Source: Scedosporium boydii (Eukaryota > Ascomycota > Sordariomycetes > Microascales > Microascaceae). Taken from it: a stretch of 64,000 nucleotides of DNA. Made by a program: the position numbers and the translations under genes. Below, in pieces: positions 53,191-64,000 of the stretch (its first letter is position 1; every line of letters starts with the position of its first letter). The notes under the pieces are model-generated. The model saw nothing but the letters and a program-made list of their open reading frames with translations, did not search any database and was not told the origin of the DNA. Where the stretch lies: contig NJFT01000227.1 in NCBI GenBank assembly GCA_002221725.1, positions 1 through 64,000 of the forward strand. Direction: 5' to 3'.

Positions 53191-54751
53191 CTAACCATCT
53201 TTGACCCTCTTCCCAGGCCTCACAAGCGAATCATCCGGCAACCCGCTCCTCTTCGTCCCCGGAAGACTATTCGTCCGAATATCGTTATCGTCCTGCGTGA
53301 CCCTCCTTCTCGGATACTCGTTAGGCAGACCGTCGAAGCAGCTTGCGACGAGGCGATCGCCCGTACTGAAGAAGGCGTGCTCGAGGGCCTGGGCGGCCGT
53401 GAGGCGCTTTTCGGGGTCATATTCGAGGAGGCCGGAGAGGAGGTTGTAGCCCTCGGTGCCGAGGGAGGCGAGCGGGGAGCTGGAGGTGGAGATGCCGGTG
53501 GGGGCGCTGGAATGGCCCTGGGTGATGGTGCTGTAGTACCATTTTTCGAGGTTGGACGTGTTGACCGGCTGGCCGTGGTGCCTGTGCTGTTGCGAGTGGT
53601 GGTGATGATGGTGGTGGTGGTGCTGGGAGTGAGGGTGGTGGGAGGAGGAAGACGAGGTCATGGGGGCTTGGAGGTTTCGGAGCTGCATGTACTCGGGCAT
53701 GGCGGCCAGCAGGGGCCACTGCTCCTTCGTCGGCATGCCCATGATGTCGATAATCTTTTGCATCTGGTTTCGCTGGAAGGGAACCGTCTTCTTGCTGTCC
53801 ATCTTGGCCTCTTCACCCTTGAATATCGGACGCAGGGAGAGCAGCTCGGCGAAAATGCACCCCACGGCCCACATGTCGATGGCCGGGGTATAGTGATGAC
53901 TCCCCAGGATGAGCTCGGGTGCTCGGTACCAGATCGTAACGACGACCTTGTCGCCACTAAACAACGAGTGCAGGGGCTTGTCGAAGCGTCTGGCCAGACC
54001 CAGATCTCCAATCTTGACCTCACCCGCCGAGGTCACCATGATGTTCGCCGGCTTCAAGTCACGATGGAGCACCCAGTTCGTATGGAGGTACTGGCAACCA
54101 TTAAGAAGCTGGAACATTATACTCTTGACCATGCCGGGTGATATGGGATGGCGGGGCTGCTGGTTGTGGTGGTGGATGATCTGAAGCAAGTCGTGCTCGG
54201 CGAACTCGAACACCATGAAGATGCACTTGTCCTCGAGCATGATCTCGACGAGTTTGATGACGTTTTCGTGCTTCAGCTCGGTGCAGAGGGACATTTCTCG
54301 GATGGCGCTCTGGGAGATGCCCGTGTAGGTGATTTGCTCGCCCTCCTTGTCGGGCTTGAACTTTTTGATGGCGAACTCACCCGGCTTGCCGCCTCGGGCG
54401 AGGGCCTTGTAGACACGACCATAGGTACCGCTGCTGATGAAACCAACAACCTTGTACTTGTCCGTCACACGAATCTTGGGTTGATATGTGATGTTTCCAA
54501 GCCCACGCTCTGCTTTTTTGTTAGCTGCGATTATATGAAAACAAGAAAGGTGGGAATGAGAGAGTGAGAGCGAGAGAGAGAGTAGAAAATGGCTAGGAAC
54601 AAAAGGAACTTTTTTTAATAAATAGATCGGGGGTATACACACTATACACACCTTCAAACGCCGCTTGAACGCTGTGCTTGAGGGTTTGGCTCCTGGAGCC
54701 GGGGATTGAGCCAGGACATGATGCTCCTGTGGGAGGGTTTGTGTGGCCCAT
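53191..54751 (-). CDS. ssn3: Mediator kinase CDK8/Ssn3 (Srb10)
   Basis: Two exons (54652-54751 and 53191-54524, minus strand) give 477 residues. The phase-1 intron joins ...QAAFE to ANKKAERG; this is the only frame of exon 1 that stays open to the GTGTGT donor. Kinase features: Gly loop GFISSGTYG (61-69), Lys87, helix SQSAIRE (104-110), HRD Asp189, DLG (207-209), and WYRAPELILG. SGTYG, EQITYTGISQSAIRE and an activation loop without a phosphorylatable T-loop Thr mark CDK8. Yeast Srb10 phosphorylates Pol II CTD and transcription factors as part of the Mediator kinase module. An insert with nine consecutive His lies at about 322-353. The N-terminal 33 residues are not conserved in families I know. 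Confidence 0.93.
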
Positions 54752-55448
54752 CACAGTCGACGGACAGGATGAGGACCGTTTAGGTTAAGAGAGGAATTAT
54801 TCGTTCTCGAATCCAGCAATGTACTATAAGGCAAACGAAGGACCAGAGAACATGGTTGAAGATGGACGATTCCGAGGGAAGGATGAGCTACGGTTTTTTA
54901 TGTGGCAAAAGGCGGCTCCAGGCGCACCGTATACTCGAGGAAGGCGATGGGCAAGGGACGCAATTAGAAACGATTACTCAGGAGATTAAAGGATACAAGA
55001 AGAGAATTGAGTCTCGATAGAGTATGGTGAGTCTTCCGGACTGTCTAGGAAATGTCCCCGGGATGAAGAGAGTAGACTTGATAATGGGAAGAGTGAGCAG
55101 GGCATCTTGATTCTCGGGCTCAGTCACTTGGTCATGCTGAGGTTGAGGAGGTTGGACTGGTGACTAAGCAAGACCGCCATGCGAAATTTAGACGAAGCAG
55201 GTCCGCTTCTCCCATCACAATTGCAGGAGTCTTGGTGCGTCCAAGTCGACATCCAACCCCACTAGACAGGCACTACCGCAGCAGTAGCCAACGTCGACGT
55301 CTCCGTGCTCACGACTGCCCCGGTTGGCCTCATCTACATCCCCTTCCTTCGCAAGGGACACACCGCACGCTCTCCTTTTTTCCCCCTGGAATTCCAATTC
55401 AATACCAACCTTTCTCGCTGCATCCCCCTTTCCTCTTACCTTTTCACC
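54752..55448. promoter_or_regulatory. Head-to-head promoter region of ssn3 and arp2
   Basis: 697 bp between the two start codons must serve both genes. The last 200 bp (55250-55448) are C/T-rich, typical of a fungal 5' leader. No gene seen. Confidence 0.55.
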
Positions 55449-56928
55449 ATGACCGCCCCTATAGGTACGTTACGTCAGAGAGCTCCTAAACCCCCGCTCC
55501 CACTCTCGAGATGCCCTAGGCTCCTCGAGCACCAAGCCGAAGCTCAACACACACCGCCATGATACCCCTTGCGATCACCAACCTTCCCCCTCCGAAGTCT
55601 CTATTGTTATGTGTACGTTTTGATTAAGACTAACCCAACCTTTCGTCTCCAAACAGTCCTCGACGGAGGAACCGGGTTCCTCAAAGTAGGTTACGCGGCG
55701 CAGAACTTCCCCGAGTTCCAGTACCCGTCGATAGTCGGCCGGCCGATCCTTCGAAGCGAGGAAAAGGGCGACAATGACCTCGTCATCAAAGACATTATGT
55801 GCGGCGACGAGGCCGCTGCCGCCCGCACCATGCTGCAGATTAGCTACCCGATGGAGAACGGCATCGTGAAGAAGTGGGAGGACATGCAGCACCTCTGGGA
55901 CTACACCTTTTTCGAGAAGATGAAGATCGACCCGCGCGGTCGCAAGATCCTGCTTACCGAGCCGCCTATGAACCCCTTAAAAAATCGAGAGCAGATGTGT
56001 GAGGTTATGTTTGAGCGGTATGGCTTCGGAGGGGTTTACGTTGCTATTCAGGCCGTGTTAGCCTTATATGCTCAGGGTATGTCGGGAGTGGCTTTTTTTC
56101 GAGTTGCAAGAGAGCGAGTGTTTTTAGCATTCGCTCTTCTACCTTTCTTTTTCGAGGTTACCAGTTGAATGCTGACTGTCTATTGCCTAACCAACAGGTC
56201 TCAGCTCCGGCGTTGTCGTCGACTCCGGTGACGGTGTGACCCACATTGTCCCCGTATATGAATCCGTCGTCCTCAACCACCTCACCAGGAGATTGGACGT
56301 CGCTGGCCGAGACGTCACGAGGAACCTCATCGCCCTCCTCCTCCGCCGCGGCTACGCCCTCAACCGAACGGCCGACTTCGAAACTGTGCGCCAAATCAAG
56401 GAGAAGCTCTGCTACGTCTCGTACGACCTCGAGCTCGACAAGCGCCTGAGCGAGGACACGACCGTGCTGGTCGAAAGCTACACACTCCCCGACGGGCGAG
56501 TGATCCGGGTCGGCAGCGAGAGGTTCGAGGCGCCCGAGTGCCTCTTCCAGCCCCACCTCGTCGACTGCGAGCAGCCCGGCATCGCCGAGTTCCTGTTCAA
56601 CACGATCCAGGCGGCCGACGTCGACGTCCGATCCTCGCTCTACAAGGCCATCGTGCTCTCGGGCGGAAGCAGCATGTACCCCGGTCTGCCGTCGAGGTTG
56701 GAGAAGGAGCTCAAGCAGCTGTGGTTGACGCGCGTGTTGGGTGGGAACCCCGAGAGGCTCAGCAAGTTTAAGGTGCGAATAGAGGATCCTCCTCGTAGGC
56801 GGCACATGGTGTTCCTTGGCGGTGCGGTGCTGGCCAATATTATGGCTGATAAGGAGAGTATGTGGGTGACGAAGCAGGAGTGGGAGGAGCAAGGCCCCAG
56901 GGTGCTCGAGAAGCTTGGCCCCAGATAA
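55449..56928 (+). CDS. arp2: Actin-related protein 2 (Arp2/3 complex)
   Basis: Three exons (55449-55464, 55657-56076, 56198-56928) give 388 residues, the normal Arp2 length. The first exon is only 16 nt (MTAPI plus one base) and the splice creates [14 protein letters not shown], the phosphate-1 loop. Phosphate-2 is [11 protein letters not shown], and the adenosine motif is [12 protein letters not shown]. Arp2-specific signatures include [22 protein letters not shown] and the GTGFLK loop. Arp2 pairs with Arp3 to start branched actin filaments, mainly in endocytic patches in fungi. The next gene on the same strand is the phosphatase 620 bp downstream. Confidence 0.97.
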
Positions 56929-57548
56929 AATCCCCGGGAGGAGGGCTTACATCTTTATGTTTACGATGGGTTTCTCAAAGTGCGGTCTGTTTCTCTGTAC
57001 GGGGCGGACGAATCGGAAAAGTTTCTTTCCTGGTTGGGGAGCAGAGGGCGTGCATTGAAGGCGGACGGTTAAGGAAGGGGAGAGGAGAGGGTGAGGAGAG
57101 CGAATGATGGCCCTGCGTTTTTAAGACTTGACGATTTAAATAAAATTCTATATTCTCTTGATAGATGTTTGCCTATCCGTATATCCTCTGTATTTCTAGC
57201 CGTGCTATTTCTTCTATGTAGTCGTCTCTCGCCTTGGCTTCAGGTGTGATGCAGCCCGCCGCAATCCGAGAAGCGTCGAAAGTGGCCAAGGTGGGGGGGG
57301 AGTGATGATGCGGGGCATTCGCGTTAAGTGCGTTTCGACGTCCGGCGAGCCAACCACTTTATCAAGCAGCCCGAGCCAAGATCCGATGCAGGATTTATTT
57401 ACACTTGATCTTCTCTTTCAAACCTATCCCATCCTATATCGCAGACTTCCCTTTTTGGAATAAGAAACAAAAAGACAACCAACCCCCCAAAACGCCCTAT
57501 TTCCTCGCTTTTGTCCGGTCATTTTCTCATTCGTCAACGCCAAAAACC
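56929..57548. other. Intergenic region between arp2 and the phosphatase
   Basis: Terminator of arp2 (AATAAA-like at about 57138-57143) and promoter of the next gene. No gene recognised. Confidence 0.6.
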
Positions 57549-58284
57549 ATGTCGGAATCCCAAAAGATCTCGGTCCTCTTCGTCTGTCTGGGGAATATCT
57601 GCCGGTCGACCATGGCCGAGGGAGTGTTCCAGTCTCTGGCGCGGAAGGAGCCGTATAGGGGTCTCGTGGACCGGATTGATTCGTGCGGAACGGGTATAGA
57701 TCCTTTTTCCCTGTATCTTTAATTCTTTTTTTCAAGACGAGGAAGAAAATGGGGTCGGATATAGAAAGAAAGGGCTGTGGTTAACCAGCTTCCAACAGCG
57801 GCCTACCATGTCGGCGACACGCCCGATCACCGAACGATGCTTACTCTCGAATCCAACGGTATCAAGAACTACCGCCATCGAGGCCGCCAGGTAAGAAAGA
57901 AAACTCCTTCCCTGACTCACATTCCGTCACATCTCCTATCCCGCAAGTATTTTTTTTTTTTTTTTTTCGCAAAATCTCACCTTCAAAAAACAGCTCACCA
58001 AATCCGACTTTGACGAATTCGACTACATCTTCGCCATGGACCGCTCCAACCTCGCCGACATCCAAAACGTCCAGCGGTCCAAGCAAGGCTCCAAGGCTAA
58101 AGTGATGCTGTGGGGCGAGTACGCCGGCAGTAACGGCGGGCAAGGGAGGAAGACGACGGCGGAGATTGTGGAGGATCCTTATTATGGGGGTCGGGAGGGG
58201 TTTAAGGTTGTTTATGAGCAGTGTACGAGGTTTGCGGGGAATTTTTTGAGGGAGGTGTTTCCGGACGTGAAGAGTGAGCTGTGA
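57549..58284 (+). CDS. Low-molecular-weight protein tyrosine phosphatase
   Basis: Three exons (57549-57693, 57799-57890, 57994-58284) give 175 residues. The signature loop VCLGNICRS has catalytic Cys13 and Arg19 (C-x5-R-S), and the general acid is Asp140 in EDPYYGG, both at the expected places. A GT-AAYHVGDTPDHRT block and FDYIFAMDRSN are also family marks. Such enzymes (yeast Ltp1, fission yeast Stp1) remove phosphate from phosphotyrosine, or act on low-molecular-weight substrates; the physiological target in fungi is not established. Compared with Ltp1 the chain is slightly longer, by a Gly-rich loop (GSNGGQGRK). Intron 2 ends in an 18-T run (57950-57967) followed by the acceptor. Confidence 0.94.
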
Positions 58285-61200
58285 GCCGTGAGTCGTGAGT
58301 TGTGAGAGCTAGGAATGAGGAGATGCTTGTGGGAAATGTGATTGTGTGAGAAGATGGCATGAGGAAGAGCAAAAGGGAATCAAGAGATCAGAGATAGGTT
58401 CTTTTTTAAAAGCATGGAGAAGACATTTCATGATAGCAACAGCCAGCAACATTCGCAGATTCGGATAGTAAGCCAAATGCTCCGAGGTCGAGGGTTATCG
58501 CGAAGTGTGATGAGAATTTACGGTCACGAGGGATACGCAAAGAGGTTGTCCAGATAAGCGCCGGTCACAATGCCGATCGTTCTCCTTCTGGAACGAACTT
58601 CTCGTCCGAGACGGAGTGACTACATAGCAGTTCATTCACACCCGTCATTTTGGAAAAGAAATCTCGAACCACGCGATGATCTGCACCTCCGTACCTCCAT
58701 TGTCCATCATCGATGCAGCAAGGCACACTGGATGCGACCAAAGTCTTTTCCGCCGAGGTTGATTCCTCGCAATCTGGTCACATCAGTCCAAGGCATCATG
58801 CCCATTGATATGAGTCTATTCATTTTCTCTGGCATCGTCATATCTCATCAATACTTGGAAATTTCAGTTATTCTGAGAAATGGGTGCATTCGGGACTCTG
58901 ACCCCACAAAGAGCAAGGGAGGCGGCTAAGCGCCGGCCTGGACAAGCTTGCCGGGAACGGAATACTACGATGCTTCCCCCTTCTAAGAATATACTTATGC
59001 ACCGTTTCATGCGCCTTGGCGAATGTCTTAGCGTTCCTGCCGAATTCAGGGGCGATACCGTGATGTGATGGTCTGCAGTGTGTAAAATGGGATGGGGGTA
59101 GAGAACCTGTGTGCCTCTGGGTTGTTTCCTTTGTCGCGCGGCTACATCTCGAAAGGCTACTGGTCGAGGCCCCTATGGTGTGTGCCACTAGAGAACGGGA
59201 AGGGAGCATTAAGGCCGAGGAGTAGGGTGGCTTGGCTTATAATTCCACTGCTGTTATTGCCCTGCGCTTTTAAACTGGTACGTTTATGTTGCTAAGTTTG
59301 GCAGCACTACCTGGCAGCAAGGTAAGAATAGCACGGCATCAATTTCGATGCGAACACAAGCGCAAAGCAGCCGTCTCCTGGCGTATAAAATCCGCAAAAG
59401 AGCCAGGCGGCTTCTTGGTTCTCCCTGTACAGCCACGATGTGCTCAATGCACATAAGGCCCGAGATCTACAGGTACAAGGACGAAGTACCAGCGTTGATC
59501 AATGATGGATCCATTTTTAGTAAACGGCCCCCAAAAATCGTCTTGGAGAAGGCTGCGAACAGGTCAAGGTCCTTCTACTTTGTGGTGTACAGGGTACGAA
59601 GCCACTGTTTTGGCCCCCAACAATGTTACTGGTTCTCCTCGGGTTGCGGTTGGCAGCTCAGTCTTGGCGTGGATGCTGCCCCGTTCTCTCGTAGGGCAGG
59701 ACTGGGGATAGTACCATATGGTACCTCAGTACTTGCAGGACTCTTGTCGGAGGGGCCGGGGGGAAGAAGAGTGAGATCAAATGCGAGTCAGCATTGTTAG
59801 TCTCGTTCGATTCAATGATTCGATGATTTTTCTCTCCTTTCGTTTTTGCAATGGAAATTGATGCGCCGTCGGTTGATGGTATTGGCGCCTTGGTTTTATT
59901 GATCTTGCCTGCCAAGTGCTAAAGCGGAGCTTTCCTTGTCTTTTCAAACGCTGAAGGGCCAGCGGCAAATGGACTGGATGAGCCATCCGGTTGGTTGTTG
60001 ATCCTGTTGGTTAGCCCAAGTGGGCTAGGGTAGGTACCCTGACATTGACTGAGCAAGACAATGGAGGCAGGGTGATGGTGGGGTATGATGGTATTGGTAC
60101 ATATTACATATACATTACTTGTATATTGCCTTGTACATCCTCAACTCAGACATTTGGATCCTCCAATGCCACATGAAGGAAACTATTATCAAGCCATTAA
60201 TGCAGAACGGGAAATATCGATGGGGGCTGGAAAGTATGAAGTGGTGAAAGCAGGGACCAAACTTGAAAGCGCAAAGAAAGAGCATTGGAGTGTGGGACAG
60301 ACTTGGGACTCGACCAGGTACAAACAAGTACTTCGTACATTGAGTGAAGCCAACATTAAAGTCACATTTGATCCCATTACGAAGTATCTAATACTGCGCT
60401 GCGGGGCTGAGATCAGCCCCTCATTCTCACATTCTCACTCTGCCAAAAGCTGCCGTTGCTCATTGTTCATTGTACGAAGTCGTGACTGTACAGTCCTCGA
60501 AGTACTTTGGATTTGGTCATTGTGATGGATCAGTTCCAGTCCAAGTCCAAGTCCAGCTCTTGTCCTTGTGCAGCCTGGCAATAATTGTATCTCTGTCATC
60601 AGCACGAAGTTATTAGTCGAGGTGCTCCAGTGCTTGGTTGGCTCGTTGATCTCTCCTGCTACTGGCTTATAACGACGAGCCTTCCCATCCATCAACTGCC
60701 TCCTCTTTTCTCTTACTCGTGGACTCGCGACTCTCCCCTTTCTCTATCTACATTTCTGTCAACGACTCCTGTCCTTTGTCCTTCCCGACGAGGATAAAAG
60801 AACGCAGCCCTTCTCTTGTCTCCATTCCCCTACCGCCCTCTCCTCTTGTCCCCTTCGAATCCACTCGCTCGACATCCGTCTTTTAAGGATAATACAATTG
60901 ATGTACCATTTCATTCCCCATACATAAACTTGGGACTGCCCGTTTTGTTACCTGCTCGTGCCGCGTATGCACTTCCCTTTTCCTGCTGGCCAATAATTCC
61001 TACTCGCCAATACCTTCAATACCTTCAATACCCTCAATACCCTGCTGCTTCTGCCTCTGCCTCTGCCTCTGCCTTCTGCTTCTACTTCTACGTCTACTTA
61101 CATCCCACCATTCGGCTTGCCTTTTTGCTCCTCATCCGGGTCCCCAGCCTGGTCGCCGAATCTCAACATCTCCTCCCGATCTCGGTCATCGACTTCTCTC

Positions 61201-61475
61201 TCACCCTCTAAAGGCTACTGAATTAAGCATACTTTTACTTTAGACGCCGTCACTCGTTGCGACCCTCTTTTATCCACCTTAGCTCCTCAATCTCGGAGCG
61301 TCAGCGCATCCGCGCACCCGCAATCCGCAACCAGTCTGGTATCCATCCACTCGACCTACACTAGTCGCACACCAAAGCTCCCCCACTTCCTCTTCTTCCA
61401 CCTTTCCCCCGTCGACAAAGCGACACGCAGCAGAAAGTTTCAAGCACTCACCTTAGGCTGCGAAACACCGAAATC
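58285..61475. other. Gene-free region with the MAP kinase leader
   Basis: No gene recognised in 3.2 kb. TACGAAGTA-type motifs cluster at 60328-60338, 60378-60387, 60473-60490. The pyrimidine-rich part from about 60680 to 61475 is the probable leader of the MAP kinase gene and holds short tandem repeats at 61006-61095. The 146-codon frame at 60085-60525 has no domain. Confidence 0.55.
61006..61095 (+). repeat. Tandem CAATACC(T/C)T and CTGCCT repeats in MAPK leader
   Basis: About four copies of a 9-bp unit (CAATACCTT/CAATACCCT, 61008-61043) are followed by several CTGCCT units and TTCTAC triplets. They lie about 400 bp before the MAP kinase ATG. Confidence 0.8.
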
Positions 61476-63517
<2,042 letters not shown>

Positions 63518-64000
63518 GTGGATAGAGTCTGAAGGGTTGGCGGTTTCGGGGGCGGCAAGGGCAAAAAGAAGAACTTTTTTGGAGATTTGAGACTATTTTC
63601 CCTTTTTATATTGAAGTTGATTATGTATGTACTCATGCCATGTCGTTTGAGATGAGATGGATAATGAAGTGAAAGAGTTTCAGGCTGCTTTGCTTTTTGG
63701 TTTTGCTGGGCTGCCTCCATGTACCCTTATCCCCCTCTTCGACGTAAGACTTGTAGGTGAGGCTTAAAAGACAAGCATTTCTTCGAAACTAGAAACAAGA
63801 CCCGCATAAGATCGTCTCCGTCAGATCGGGCCTCCGGGAGATCGACCATGTGCATACCTTGCCATGCCACTCGGAAACTATCCATCAACAGGTCCGCCGA
63901 TCAGAAGATCTATCGAGCACATCTCTTTCTTAGTTTACATTCTCGTCCGTCTACAATTGAATATTAAATAATAGACGGTTCACTTACACCTTGTGATCCC
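63518..64000. other. 3' region of slt2, no gene seen
   Basis: T-rich terminator DNA directly after the stop, then unassigned sequence up to the window edge. Confidence 0.6.

Noticed and set aside
53377..54141. 254-codon frame opposite CDK8
   Set aside because: Antisense shadow of the kinase exon; Gly/Val-rich translation with no family resemblance.
60085..60525. 146-codon frame in the slt2 upstream region
   Set aside because: The middle part looks somewhat protein-like, but it contains two TACGAAGTA repeats, has no domain, and overlaps DNA expected to be promoter.

Overview
The window is nuclear DNA of a filamentous ascomycete, most likely a Sordariomycete. The genes have short spliceosomal introns with GTRAGT-like donors and CTAAC-type branch sites. 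The products are typical of Pezizomycotina: a Slt2/Mps1-type MAP kinase very like the Magnaporthe protein as I know it, an Arf6-type GTPase, a fungal ADA-complex AHC1 protein, a GPI-anchored Cys-rich surface protein and a Zn(II)2Cys6 regulator. There are no operons, no phage or plasmid genes and no CRISPR. I assign 17 protein genes and one intron-containing tRNA-Phe. Exon borders were worked out by hand; every complete model keeps frame and its total length divides by three.

Left third (1-25 kb): vtc1 (polyphosphate polymerase chaperone, +) converges on an Alba-like RNA-binding protein gene (-). A gene-poor 5.4 kb follows, then an AHC1-like ADA acetyltransferase subunit (+), a small GPI-anchored Cys-rich protein (-), a PABPN1/Pab2-type nuclear poly(A)-binding protein (+) and a Rsp5/NEDD4 HECT ubiquitin ligase (+, seven exons).

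Middle (25-46 kb): the 20 kDa PSST subunit of mitochondrial complex I (-), a three-exon Zn2Cys6 transcription factor (-) with 8.9 kb of gene-free DNA upstream, a head-to-head pair of a PPIL4-type cyclophilin-RRM protein (-) and the RNA polymerase I subunit RPA43 (+), then mannose-6-phosphate isomerase (-).

Right third (46-64 kb): SGF29, a SAGA/ADA chromatin reader (+), tRNA-Phe(GAA) (-), ARF6 (+), a CDK8/Ssn3 Mediator kinase (-) head-to-head with ARP2 (+), a low-molecular-weight protein tyrosine phosphatase (+) and the cell-wall-integrity MAP kinase (+).

Functional threads include ADA/SAGA and Mediator control of transcription (AHC1, SGF29, CDK8), RNA biology (Pab2, Alba, RPA43, cyclophilin-RRM) and cell surface or polarity (MAPK, ARF6, ARP2, PMI, GPI protein, Rsp5). 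Nothing indicates that they form one co-regulated cluster. I see no obvious new multi-gene system. The points most worth checking are a single in-frame TAG just upstream of SGF29, an A-rich tract inside intron 1 of the poly(A)-binding protein gene, the large empty region upstream of the Zn2Cys6 gene, and a recurring TACGAAGTA palindrome confined to spaces between genes.
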